Assembly (NCBI GenBank): GCA_052148715.1 | Contig: JBKQHQ010000121.1 | Span: forward strand, 1-64,000 | DNA length: 64,000 bases | Reading direction: 5' to 3' | Source: JBKQHQ01 sp052148715 | Lineage (GTDB): Bacteria > Pseudomonadota > Alphaproteobacteria > Rhizobiales > Xanthobacteraceae | Shown here: positions 34,768 to 43,570 of the stretch, one piece after another | Numbering within the stretch: the first letter of the stretch is position 1 | Layout: every line of letters begins with the position of its first letter | The notes under the pieces: generated by a model | Databases searched by the model: none | Seen by the model: only the letters and a program-made list of their open reading frames with translations | What the model was told of the DNA's origin: nothing | Made by a program: the position numbers and the translations under genes

Positions 34768-34889
34768 AGGCTTGATCAGCGCCGCCGGACAGAACCGGGA
34801 GCGTCGGTCGCCGAGATAGAGCCGCGTGCTATGTGATTGCTGGCGTTAGAATAACAGTTGGCGCGTTCTGCTAACCGCTTGAAATTCGC

Positions 34890-34966
34890 TGGTACAGCTG
34901 GGTGGACTCGAACCACCGACCTCCTGATCCACAGTCAGGCGCTCTAACCAACTGAGCTACAGCTGC
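34890..34966 (-). tRNA. tRNA-His (GTG)
   Basis: The minus strand folds as a complete cloverleaf: acceptor GCAGCTG with CAGCTGT (one G-U at 1-72), D arm GCTCAGTTGGTTAGAGC, anticodon arm CCTGA-CTGTGGA-TCAGG with anticodon GTG, variable AGGTC, T arm GGTGG-TTCGAGT-CCACC, discriminator A73, and an encoded CCA. The base before G1 is T, so the usual tRNA-His G-1 is not encoded, and residue 73 is A rather than C. This combination is known from many alphaproteobacteria. Confidence 0.95.
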
Positions 34967-35148
34967 ACGGCTGCACGGGACCGGCGCAATCCTGATGCTT
35001 GTCGCATTTCGGATGGGAAACCGGGGCCCGCCCACGGTCGAGCCCGAGGGCAGGCCTTTTTCCTGAAAATGCTTTAGGGGCAACGCGCTGCCTTGGCAAG
35101 AGCCGCGCGCCACCAGGGCGTACTGCGTGTCGGCGAGAGCGGCGCAAA

Positions 35149-35180
35149 GAAAAAGCCCGGGTCGGAACACCCCCGGGCTT
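35149..35180 (-). terminator. Rho-independent terminator after the first phasin
   Basis: On the minus strand the 9-bp stem AAGCCCGGG / CCCGGGCTT is followed by a short T run interrupted by one C. It lies about 55 bp past the phasin stop. Confidence 0.75.
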
Positions 35181-35235
35181 GGGCAAACCGGATTCCGGTT
35201 TGCCGCAATTACTTTGGCTTTGGCGTCGATGCCGC

Positions 35236-35760
35236 TCAGGCGACCTTGTTGAACACCTTGCTCACGCCGCTCTTGATCGGCTCGGAGGTCTCGGTCGCGA
35301 CCTTTTGCGCAAGCGCGGTGAACGTCTTGGTCTGCTCCGACAGCGTCTCAAACTGCTTGCGGGCATGGCCGGTCGACAGCTCGATCATCTCCGAGAACGA
35401 CTTCACGCTCATCAGCTCGGCGGCGAAATCGAGCGCGGCGTTGGTGTTGATGCGGGCCGCCTCGATCAGCTTGAGGCCATATTCGGTCGCACCCTTGCTG
35501 GCGGTGGCGTAGGTGGTCTCCATCACGTCGGTCGCCTCCTCGGCGGCCGTCTTCATCTTCTCATACGATTCCTTCGCCTGCGACACGCCCTTTTCGGCGA
35601 ACTCGCGGAACGCGGCGGGGACTTCGATCTTGGGAATATCAAACTTCGGCACATCGAAGTGCGGCGAATCGAGCCTGGGGCTGTCGAGCTTCCCCTCAAA
35701 CGCCGCGCCCAGCGAACCAGCGGGCTTGGCTTTCTGCTTGATGGTTGTGGCCTCTACCAT
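35236..35760 (-). CDS. Phasin family protein
   Basis: A 174-aa granule-associated protein that coats polyhydroxyalkanoate inclusions. A Pro/Asp-rich N-terminal stretch (DSPRLDSPHFDVPKFDIPKI) precedes the helical phasin core of about residues 48-170 (AAFREFAEKGVSQAKESYEK, LKLIEAARINTNAALDFAAE, SFSEMIELSTGHARKQFETL). It has no Cys and is predicted all-helical. The second phasin gene lies 217 bp upstream in the same direction, separated by an AT-rich palindrome. No PHA synthase gene is in the window. Confidence 0.93.
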   Translation of the reverse strand: MVEATTIKQKAKPAGSLGAAFEGKLDSPRLDSPHFDVPKFDIPKIEVPAAFREFAEKGVSQAKESYEKMKTAAEEATDVMETTYATASKGATEYGLKLIEAARINTNAALDFAAELMSVKSFSEMIELSTGHARKQFETLSEQTKTFTALAQKVATETSEPIKSGVSKVFNKVA

Positions 35761-35908
35761 AACACGTCCTCATTCCTCGGGGGCGGCATCCCGGCATCGT
35801 CCGGACCGCCGCCCAGTCGGTCCGAGCCCGTTGATGATCCTGCAGAAATGGGGCCTACCCGCCACACTGCCGGCATTCGATATTTACCATGAATATCATG
35901 GCCTTTGA

Positions 35909-35932
35909 TGCATTGCAATATTTTTTATTGCA
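35909..35932. promoter_or_regulatory. AT-rich palindrome between phasin genes, possible PhaR-type operator
   Basis: TGCATTGCA (TGC-N3-GCA) overlaps a second palindrome, TGCAATA-TTTTT-TATTGCA. TGC-N3-GCA-like sites are described for the PHA repressor PhaR in other alphaproteobacteria. It lies about 150 bp before the phasin start and could equally be a weak transcription stop for the upstream gene. Confidence 0.3.
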
Positions 35933-35977
35933 GTGCGATAGTGGCGCGACTTTGACGTGAGAGTTCAAACAGAGGTT

Positions 35978-36355
35978 TTACTGCTGCGATTTGGTTGCAT
36001 TCCGAGCCGTCTGCGAGGCCGTCTCACCAAGCTCCCTCGCCTGCTCGGCCAGGACTTGCATCTGCGCCTTCACATATTCGCTCTGCACGTGAATGATTTC
36101 CGGCAGGTCCCTGGCGTTGACGAGCCGATTGGCGAAATCAAAGGACGACGCGACGTTCTGCTCGGCAAAGGCCATGGCGCGCTGGCGGAGGTCTTCGGAG
36201 CCCTTGCGGACGGCGGCGGCGCGACCCTCGAACGCCGTGGCCGTGCCATAGGCAGCCGACACGAACGTGTCGAACGCCTTGCGTGCCTGCTCGACGCTTT
36301 TTTCAGCAAACGCATGCATGTCGGTTGGAATCTCGAAGTGGGCTTCCTGGGCCAT
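35978..36355 (-). CDS. Phasin family protein (short)
   Basis: A 125-aa phasin. AHFEIPTDMHAFAEKSVEQA, RKAFDTFVSAAYGTATAFEG, FDFANRLVNARDLPEIIHVQ and EYVKAQMQVLAEQARELGET follow the family pattern closely (compare the LVNARDLPE/MSVKSFSE segment in its neighbour). The ATG used is preceded by AGGAGAG; a longer frame adds 12 residues without support. It is a tandem paralogue of the neighbouring phasin, with no Pro-rich N-terminal arm. Confidence 0.92.
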   Translation of the reverse strand: MAQEAHFEIPTDMHAFAEKSVEQARKAFDTFVSAAYGTATAFEGRAAAVRKGSEDLRQRAMAFAEQNVASSFDFANRLVNARDLPEIIHVQSEYVKAQMQVLAEQARELGETASQTARNATKSQQ

Positions 36356-36639
36356 TTTCTCTCTCCTTGGGTACACGTGGCGCCTATCCAAAATTAATCA
36401 TGGCAGATCGGTGTGCCGGCGGCACTACACAATCTCGTTCGCTATTTCCGGTAATTAGATACAGTCTCATATCAAAGGACCGGCCGGGGGCGGCCGACCG
36501 GCATTAAGGTTATCCTCAGAACAAGATTATGCCCAATGTTAACGTGACAGACTGCCGCGACTATTAGGGATTAATACAATTGCGCGTTAACTAGGCGTGA
36601 CTTCGGTCATCAGCGTGTCCCCGATCGGTGCGAGCGACA

Positions 36640-39555
36640 ATGGGCGATACCGAGTTCCATCTCGCGTGCCTGCGCGATCCTCGCCTGGCCGCTCATGCCG
36701 CGAGCGCTCATCCGGCGTGGCTGTGGAGCGTCGACGGCGCGCGGTCGCTATGGGCGAACGCGAACGGCGCAGCTCTGCTGGGCGCCCAGAATCCAGCCGA
36801 GCTGACGGGGCGCACGCGTGGCGAAGGCGACGCGATCCGGGTGCAGATCGCGCGGCTCGGCGCTTCGTTGCCGCGTAGCGAAAAGCCTCGGCTCGAGCGC
36901 CTGCGCGGCTTCGGCATCGGCCCCGGCCGCCTCCTCACCTGTGCGTGCTCGCGCATTACCCTCGCCGACCGAACAGCGGTGCTGATCGTCGGGACCGAGC
37001 GCGCCGGCCCGGACCTTTCCTTGCGCGAACATACGCAACGCGGTCCCACGGCGGTCAAACCGCCCGTTGCCGTGTCCTCCGCCAGTGGCGCGGTCGTTCC
37101 AGGTCAGGTCACCGGCAAGGTCATCGATTCGGTTCCAATCAAAACCGAAGGGAGCCGAGCGGAGGGATTCTCGTCGGCCGCGCCGGCGGCAAAGCCGCCG
37201 GCGAGACCGTCGGAGCGGCGCCACCCGCTCCGTTTCGTTTGGCAGATGGACGGCGACGGAAACTTCAGCATCAGCAGCGAAGAATTCACGCGATTGGTCG
37301 GTCCAAAGACCGCGGCCGTTCTCGGCAAGAGCTGGGACGTGATTGCCGCCGAGCTTGCGCTCGATCCTGACGGCCACGTGGCCCAGGCCGCCGCCTCGCA
37401 GGACACTTGGAGCGGCATCACGGTCGCCTGGCCAATCGACGGCAGCACGGAGCGCCTCGGGATCGAGCTGTCGGGGCTGCCGGTGTTCGACCGCCAACGC
37501 ACCTTCCGGGGCTATCGTGGCTTCGGCGTGTGTCGTGACCTGACCCGCCTTGCCAACCTCGCGCAGCAACGCGAGGCGACGCCGGACGTGCCGCGCGATG
37601 CGGCACCAGCGACGATGCAGGCAAGCGCGACGCCGACCGACGTTGCCCCGGCCGAGGCCTCTGAAGCGCCCGCCACGCCACGCGAAGGATCGGTTGCCGA
37701 AGGGCGGCCCATCTTGACGATTGTGCCGCCGGCAAGAAATGTCGTTCCATTCCGGGCCGCGGGGAGTGACGCGCGCAGCCCCGTTCTGGGCCCGGTCGAG
37801 CGCACGGCCTTTCGCGAGCTTGCCCAGCAGCTATCGGCCCGTCTCGGCGCCACCAGCGAGGACGAGCGCACGCTGCCGGTTGCCGAGGGGGAGGAGCGGC
37901 CAGGCCGCGCTGTTGAAGCCATACCGCCCGACCGCCCGGCGCGCGATGTCCCGGCACAAATGACCGAGACGGTGATCGACAAAGGCCTGCCGGGGCCGCA
38001 GGCACAGGTGGCCGGACCGGCACCGGTCGCCGGCCGCCGCGAGGATGAACCGGCCGACCAGGCTCCGACCGCGACCGAGATGCGCACTGTTCTCGACGAG
38101 GTCCCGGCCGGCGTTCTCATCTATCGGTTGAGCGACTTAATATACGCAAATCGCGCTTTCCTCGACTGGGCCGGCCACCAGGATATTGACGCCTTGGCCG
38201 CGGCCGGCGGTCTCGACAGCCTGCTGGTCGAGCCGTCCCGCGGACGCCGAGAGGCTGACGGCGGCGGCAAGGTGCTGGCGCTCACCAGCGGCCGCAGCGA
38301 CCAAGTGCCGGTCGAGGCACGGCTGCAGACCGTGTCATGGGACGGAGACTCCGCCCTGATGTTGAGCATCGCAGCGCCGCTTGCCGACGATCGGCGCCCG
38401 GGCAGCGACAATACCTTGCGCGACGCGCAGACCAAGATCCTCGAGCTCAAGATCCTTGAGCTCGAGGCCATTCTCGATATCACGACCGACGCGATCGTTG
38501 TGCTCGACGGCGCAGGATCCATCCTTGGATCGAACGCAAGCGCACGGGCCCTGTTCGGCCACGATCGGCAGGAGATGCTCCGTCGTTCCTTCACCGATCT
38601 GCTGGCCCCGGAAAGCCATCGCGCCGCGCATGATTCGCTCGACGCCCTGACGCGCAACGAGGGCCCCGACATTGCCGAGCCCGCGCGCGAAATGATCGGC
38701 CGCGGGCCCGGCGGCGGGATGATTCCCCTGTTGATGAGCATGCGCCGCGTCGGCGAGGCCCCACAAAAACTCTGCGCCGTCTTCCGCGACAACAGGCCTT
38801 GGAAAAAAGCGGAGGAGGAACGGCTCAATGCCCAGCGGCAGGCCGAACGAGCCTCCTCGGCCAAGGCCAACGTCCTCGCCAAGATCAGCCACGAAGTCCG
38901 CACGCCGCTGAACGCGATCATCGGCTTTTGCGAAGTCATGATCGAGGAGCGGTTCGGCCCGATCGGCAACGATCGCTATCGCGAATACTTAAAGGATATC
39001 CACACTTCCGGTGGACATCTCATCTCGCTCATCAACGATCTGCTTGATCTGTCGAAGATCGAATCCGGCAAGCTGGAACTGTCGGTCACGCCGATCGTGG
39101 TGAATGAACTTACCCAGCAATGCGTGGCGATCATGCAGTCGCGGGCCAACCGCGAGCGGATCATCATTCGAACCTCCTTGTCGACCAAGCTCCCCCCGGT
39201 GCTCGCCGACGCCCGTTCGGTCCGCCAGATCGTGCTCCACCTCCTCGCGAACTCCATCGAGTTCACCAACGCCGGCGGCCAGGTGATCGTCTCTACCGCG
39301 CTCGCCGACACCGGAGACGTGGTGCTGCGGGTGCGCGACACCGGCGTCGGCATGAACGAGCAAGACTTGGCGACCGCGCTGGAACCGTTCCGTCAGCTCG
39401 CCACTTCTCCGCGCGGGGGAGGCACCGGCCTCGGCCTGCCGCTCGCCAAGGCGCTTGCCGAGGCCAACGGGGCGAGGTTCTCCATTGCCAGCGTGGTCGA
39501 TGCCGGCACGTTGGTCGAAGTGGCGTTTCCGCCCGCGCAGGCTTTGACCGAATAA
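36640..39555 (+). CDS. PAS-domain sensor histidine kinase, PdhS/PleC/DivJ-like
   Basis: A 971-aa soluble hybrid of sensing modules with a C-terminal kinase core. PAS-like modules lie near the N-terminus (WLWSVDGARSLWANANGAAL), near residue 480-590 (GVLIYRLSDLIYANRAFLDW) and near residue 610-730 (AILDITTDAIVVLDGAGSIL), separated by a long Ala/Pro-rich disordered linker. The phosphorylated His is H751 in AKISHEVRTPLNAIIGFCEV. The N box (LLANSIEFTNAG), G1 (DTGVGM) and G2 (GGGTGLGLPLAKAL) are intact. The block ERFGPIGNDRYREYLKDIHT is distinctive of PdhS-type kinases that control cell polarity and CtrA signalling in Brucella relatives. No membrane helix is visible, and there is no partner regulator nearby. 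A GTG four codons upstream could also start it. Confidence 0.88.
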   Translation: MGDTEFHLACLRDPRLAAHAASAHPAWLWSVDGARSLWANANGAALLGAQNPAELTGRTRGEGDAIRVQIARLGASLPRSEKPRLERLRGFGIGPGRLLTCACSRITLADRTAVLIVGTERAGPDLSLREHTQRGPTAVKPPVAVSSASGAVVPGQVTGKVIDSVPIKTEGSRAEGFSSAAPAAKPPARPSERRHPLRFVWQMDGDGNFSISSEEFTRLVGPKTAAVLGKSWDVIAAELALDPDGHVAQAAASQDTWSGITVAWPIDGSTERLGIELSGLPVFDRQRTFRGYRGFGVCRDLTRLANLAQQREATPDVPRDAAPATMQASATPTDVAPAEASEAPATPREGSVAEGRPILTIVPPARNVVPFRAAGSDARSPVLGPVERTAFRELAQQLSARLGATSEDERTLPVAEGEERPGRAVEAIPPDRPARDVPAQMTETVIDKGLPGPQAQVAGPAPVAGRREDEPADQAPTATEMRTVLDEVPAGVLIYRLSDLIYANRAFLDWAGHQDIDALAAAGGLDSLLVEPSRGRREADGGGKVLALTSGRSDQVPVEARLQTVSWDGDSALMLSIAAPLADDRRPGSDNTLRDAQTKILELKILELEAILDITTDAIVVLDGAGSILGSNASARALFGHDRQEMLRRSFTDLLAPESHRAAHDSLDALTRNEGPDIAEPAREMIGRGPGGGMIPLLMSMRRVGEAPQKLCAVFRDNRPWKKAEEERLNAQRQAERASSAKANVLAKISHEVRTPLNAIIGFCEVMIEERFGPIGNDRYREYLKDIHTSGGHLISLINDLLDLSKIESGKLELSVTPIVVNELTQQCVAIMQSRANRERIIIRTSLSTKLPPVLADARSVRQIVLHLLANSIEFTNAGGQVIVSTALADTGDVVLRVRDTGVGMNEQDLATALEPFRQLATSPRGGGTGLGLPLAKALAEANGARFSIASVVDAGTLVEVAFPPAQALTE

Positions 39556-39674
39556 ATCGCCGCCGCGACGCGCGATAGTCCCATTTGGCATTTAACCCAT
39601 GCGCGCCGGGCGCCTTTGCGGGGCGTAGTCCCGCGGTATTATCCGTGTATAGTAATCGATATCGAGGTCCAGCC

Positions 39675-40424
39675 ATGGCGCAAGCACTCCGAGTCCTGTT
39701 ACCGCTGTTCTTGGGTATCGTCAGCGCCGCAATGTCCTGCGCCCGCGCCGCTGAGCCGGCTGACCTGTTGCTGGTACTGGCGGCCGACGTGTCGCGCAGC
39801 GTCGACCGAGCTAAGTTCGAGCTCCAGCGCCAAGGCTATGCGACAGCGATTTCCGACCCGCTGGTGCTCGATGCGATCAAATCCGGTCAGCACCGGCGTA
39901 TCGCCGTGTGCTTTGTCGAATGGTCGGGCTTCGGCGCGCAAAAGCTTGTCGTCGGCTGGACCGCGATCGAGGACTCTGAGTCGGCCCAACAGTTTTCCGG
40001 GCGAGTCCTGGAGGCGCCGCGCTCGTTCGCCGATCGCACCTCGATCAGCGGCGGGCTTGAATTCGCCGCGGAGCAATTCGCGCAAGCGCCGTTCGAGGCG
40101 CCCCGCCACACGATCGACATATCGGGAGACGGGACCAACAATTCCGGTCGCGAGGTCACCCTCGTCCGCGACGAGGTCCTCGCCAAGGGAATCACGATCA
40201 ACGGCCTAGTGATTCTCAGCGATCGGCCGCTATCGTTCAATCCCGAGCATACCAATCCGGCGGGCGGGCTGGAGGCCTATTATCGCGACAACGTCGTCGG
40301 TGGCCCGGGCGCCTTCGTCATGGCGGCCAAAGACTTCAGCACGTTCGGCAAGGCGATCCTTAACAAGCTGATTGCCGAGATCGCGCTCGCAGCACCTCCG
40401 CGTCGGCACGCAGCGGTGCGCTGA
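39675..40424 (+). CDS. DUF1194 (von Willebrand A-like) secreted protein
   Basis: A 249-aa exported protein of family DUF1194. The signal peptide (VLLPLFLGIVSAAMSCARAA) leads to LLLVLAADVSRSVDRAKFEL, where DVSRS matches a MIDAS metal motif, and to HTIDISGDGTNNSGREVTLV. The VWA fold suggests a metal-dependent protein-binding role in the periplasm; the partner is unknown. The ATG was chosen because it begins a good signal peptide; the longer frame does not. Confidence 0.85.
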   Translation: MAQALRVLLPLFLGIVSAAMSCARAAEPADLLLVLAADVSRSVDRAKFELQRQGYATAISDPLVLDAIKSGQHRRIAVCFVEWSGFGAQKLVVGWTAIEDSESAQQFSGRVLEAPRSFADRTSISGGLEFAAEQFAQAPFEAPRHTIDISGDGTNNSGREVTLVRDEVLAKGITINGLVILSDRPLSFNPEHTNPAGGLEAYYRDNVVGGPGAFVMAAKDFSTFGKAILNKLIAEIALAAPPRRHAAVR

Positions 40425-40666
40425 GGATTGTCGGCGGATTGTCCTGCCTACGGGGTCGGAATTGCTTAGCCCTGCTCGCTGATAACAGCGTTAACGCTGG
40501 ACTTGGTTCGCGTTTTCTGTGGCAATTCGGTATCACATCTTGGCAGAAAACACGCAAAGCGCTCCATCTCAGGTGTGGTCACGAAAGCGACACAGAGCCA
40601 AGGAATGTTCCGGTCGGCGTGCCGCCGGTATGGTCCGGCCGGCTTTCGTTCTGACCGGATCCTTGC

Positions 40667-42643
40667 GTGACCGCAGCTCTTGGCCTCAAACGCGCGGGAC
40701 TTGCCGTTGCAGCCCTCGTGGCAACGGGCTTCGTTGCCGTGACGGCGATGTCGGTGCTGATACCGGCGGACACCGTTCGCGATGCCGTCAAGGCCGAAAT
40801 CCGCGCGGTGACGGGCCTTGATCCGGTCTTTCGCGGGGTCGCCTCGGTCTCGCTGTTTCCAGCCGGCAGCGTGAGCTTTGCCGATGTCGGGCTGGGCGAT
40901 GATCAGGACGGGGCCTCGCCGCTGCGCGCCGAACGGCTGACCGCGCGCCTGCAATTCTTTCCACTGCTGACCGGCCGAATCGAGATTTCCGATATATCAC
41001 TGGTGCGGCCTACCATCACGGTTACCTACGATAGCACCGGCCGATCCAACTGGGCGCGGCTCGCGGAAGCTCTGGTCAAGGCGGTGGCGCCGAACCAGAA
41101 ACGGGTCGCCTCCTTCTCGGAAATCCACATCAGCAACGGCACGGTGGTGGTGCACGACGATGTGCGCAACATCAACGAGACGCTGACCAGCGCCGAGCTA
41201 TCGCTGGCGTGGCCATCAATCTCCAAAAGCTTCGCGGCGACTGGTCGCTTCGTTTGGCGTGGCGAGCCCATCGACCTCAGCGTCAGCATGGGCGACTTTG
41301 CTGCCGCCTTGTCGGGCGAGCGCTCGGGACTGAAAGTCCGGCTGGCCGGCGCCCCGTTCAAGCTCGCGTTCGACGGTTATATGGCCTCGCACCCGACGCT
41401 TCGGGTGGCGGGGACGCTCGCCGCCGACAGCGCATCGTTGCGCGACGCCATGCGCTGGGCGGGGCAAGAGCCGTTCGGCGGCGGCGGGTTCGGCCGTTTC
41501 GCCCTCAAGGCGCAGACCAACGTCGTCGGCGGGGTCGTCAGCTTGTCGGGCGTCAATGTCGAGCTCGACGGGAATACCGCGGAAGGCGTTCTCACCTTCG
41601 CCGGCGACGGCCGCCAGGCGCTGCAGGGGACACTCGCCGCCGACACGATCGATTTGACGCCTTACGTCTCGACGATGCGACTGCTTTCGGGGCGGGAACG
41701 CGACTGGAGCCGCGTTCCCATATCGCTTGAGGTTCTTGCCAGCCTTGATCTTGATGTCAGGCTGTCGGCTGCGCGGGTGATCCTGTCGTCAAGCGCCAAG
41801 CTCGGACGAACCGCCATCGGCGCCAATCTGCGCGGCGGCAAGCTGACGGTGGCGGTCGGCGAATCGCAGGCCTTTGGCGGCGTGATCAAGGGCTCGCTCG
41901 CGTTCGCCAGGGCCGATGCCGGCGCGGACCTCAAGGCCGAGCTGCAGTTCACCGACGTTGATCTGGAGAGCTGCATCAACGAGATGTTCGGAATTCGCCG
42001 GCTCGAAGGCCGCGGCAATCTCGCCTTTTCGATCGACGGCTCCGGGCCGAGCGTTCTTGCCGTCACGCAGACCCTGAACGGTTTCGCAAGCCTGACCGGT
42101 CATGACGGCGCGCTCGGCGGGGTGAACGTCGAGCAGGCGCTCAAGGGATGGAAGGTGCGGCCTCTGTCAGGCGGCGGCGAGCTTCGCAGCGGCCGCACGC
42201 TCTTCGACAAGCTCAGCGTCACGATCAAGATCGCGCAGGGCACCGCGACGGTCGAGGACGTTAACGTGGAGGGACCGGCAGTGCGACTGGGCCTCATCGG
42301 CTCCGCTTCGATCCCCGACCGGGATCTGGACCTCAAGGGGACCGCAGCGCTGCTTGCGGCTACCAGCGCCAGTGCCGGCAGCGCGTTCGAGCTGCCCTTC
42401 GTGGTGCACGGACCGTGGGACAATCCCGATATTGTGCCCGACCCGCAATTCCTCATCCGCCGATCACCCGCTGCGGCTCCCTTCTTCCCGAAGATATCCG
42501 ACGAGAAGCTCAAGCAACTGGATTCCCTCGTTAAGCGATGGAACGGAGCTCCCACAACCGACGCCCCGTCGGCTGCAGCGGCGCCGCCGCCGCCGGCGTC
42601 GCAGCCGCTGGGACAAGCGGAAGCACAACCACCCGGCAATTAG
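40667..42643 (+). CDS. AsmA family protein
   Basis: A large inner-membrane-anchored periplasmic protein of 658 aa. A single N-terminal helix (LAVAALVATGFVAVTAMSVL) is followed by AsmA-type beta-repeat segments (PVFRGVASVSLFPAGSVSFA, LTARLQFFPLLTGRIEISDI) and a C-terminal AsmA/DUF3971-like part (GRGNLAFSIDGSGPSVLAVT, VRLGLIGSASIPDRDLDLKG). The tail is Ala/Pro-rich. Members are thought to carry phospholipids or affect outer-membrane assembly. Translation begins at GTG with no closer ATG. A palindromic repeat follows the stop directly. Confidence 0.88.
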   Translation: MTAALGLKRAGLAVAALVATGFVAVTAMSVLIPADTVRDAVKAEIRAVTGLDPVFRGVASVSLFPAGSVSFADVGLGDDQDGASPLRAERLTARLQFFPLLTGRIEISDISLVRPTITVTYDSTGRSNWARLAEALVKAVAPNQKRVASFSEIHISNGTVVVHDDVRNINETLTSAELSLAWPSISKSFAATGRFVWRGEPIDLSVSMGDFAAALSGERSGLKVRLAGAPFKLAFDGYMASHPTLRVAGTLAADSASLRDAMRWAGQEPFGGGGFGRFALKAQTNVVGGVVSLSGVNVELDGNTAEGVLTFAGDGRQALQGTLAADTIDLTPYVSTMRLLSGRERDWSRVPISLEVLASLDLDVRLSAARVILSSSAKLGRTAIGANLRGGKLTVAVGESQAFGGVIKGSLAFARADAGADLKAELQFTDVDLESCINEMFGIRRLEGRGNLAFSIDGSGPSVLAVTQTLNGFASLTGHDGALGGVNVEQALKGWKVRPLSGGGELRSGRTLFDKLSVTIKIAQGTATVEDVNVEGPAVRLGLIGSASIPDRDLDLKGTAALLAATSASAGSAFELPFVVHGPWDNPDIVPDPQFLIRRSPAAAPFFPKISDEKLKQLDSLVKRWNGAPTTDAPSAAAAPPPPASQPLGQAEAQPPGN

Positions 42644-42743
42644 CGCATGTTCCGGCAAAGTGGACGCCGGTTTGCCGACAAGAACATGCGCCAAACAATG
42701 CATTCCAGAGCATGTCCCGATTCCAACGGAACGGGACGTGCTC
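42644..42743. repeat. Two palindromic intergenic repeats (REP-like)
   Basis: The first palindrome pairs GCGCATGTTC with GAACATGCGC around a CAAAGTGG...CCGGTTTGCCG core and is related to the element near 4.7 kb. The second pairs GAGCATGTCCCG with CGGGACGTGCTC (one mismatch). They start right after the AsmA stop codon and lie between convergent genes. Confidence 0.7.
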
Positions 42744-42754
42744 CAGGGCTTCCG

Positions 42755-43567
42755 CTACCCGGCAAAGCGCGCCGCGCCCTGGCGCCCCGCCCCGTGCAGC
42801 TTCGAGACCAGGGATGCCGTCACGACAGCGAGTGCGGCCACGGCGATCATCACCGTGCACAGCGCGTTGATCTCGGGCTTCACACCGAGACGCACTTCCG
42901 AGTAGATCCGGATCGGCAGCGTGGTCGCGCCAGGGCCGGTCGTGAAGCTCGCGATGACGAGGTCGTCAAGCGACAGCGTGAAGGCAAGCATCCAGGCTGA
43001 GGCGACCGCCGGCAGAATGAGCGGCACGGTGACGCGCAGGAACGCCTGCAGCGGCGAGCAGCCAAGATCCATCGCGGCCTCTTCGAGGCTGATGTCGAAG
43101 CCAAAGAGGCGCGCCTGCACGATCACGGTGACGAAGCACAGGGTCAAGGTCGTGTGCGCCGCGGCGACCGTCCAGAATCCGCGATCGACGTCGAGGGCAA
43201 CAAACAGCAACAACAGCGAGAGACCGGTAATCACTTCCGGCATGACCAACGGCGCATAGGTCATGCCGGCAAAGAGCAGTCGGCCGCGAAACCTGCCCTC
43301 CCGCACCAGCGCGAGCGCCGCGAGCGTTCCCAGGACGGTCGCAGCTGACGCGGACAGGAAAGCGATGCGAATGCTCGCCCATGCGGCGGACAGCACCGCG
43401 CCGTCGTTGAGGAGCTCGGCATACCAATGCGTCGACCAGCCGCCCCATACCGCCACCAGGCGGGACGCGTTGAACGAGTAGATCACCAGAACGCCTATCG
43501 GCAGGTAGAGGAACGCCAAGCCGAGCGCGACCGAGGTGATGTTGAGCCAGGACGCGGCGCGGCGCAT
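42755..43567 (-). CDS. potC: Polyamine-type ABC transporter permease PotC/PotI
   Basis: An inner-membrane permease of 270 aa with six hydrophobic segments. The cytoplasmic EAA loop EEAAMDLGCSPLQAFLRVTV and the N-terminal LGLAFLYLPIGVLVIYSFNA identify the spermidine/putrescine group. It is last in the potABC order on this strand and follows potB after three bases. No binding protein (PotD/PotF) is present. Confidence 0.93.
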   Translation of the reverse strand: MRRAASWLNITSVALGLAFLYLPIGVLVIYSFNASRLVAVWGGWSTHWYAELLNDGAVLSAAWASIRIAFLSASAATVLGTLAALALVREGRFRGRLLFAGMTYAPLVMPEVITGLSLLLLFVALDVDRGFWTVAAAHTTLTLCFVTVIVQARLFGFDISLEEAAMDLGCSPLQAFLRVTVPLILPAVASAWMLAFTLSLDDLVIASFTTGPGATTLPIRIYSEVRLGVKPEINALCTVMIAVAALAVVTASLVSKLHGAGRQGAARFAG

Positions 43568-43570
43568 GCG

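Noticed and set aside
27723..34889. Possible attL copy of the tRNA-His 3' end
   Set aside because: I looked for the T-arm and acceptor sequence to the left of the tRNA and saw no match, so island borders are not claimed.
36540..36600. TTAA pairs before the PdhS-like kinase as a CtrA site
   Set aside because: The spacing between the TTAA halves is not the required seven bases.
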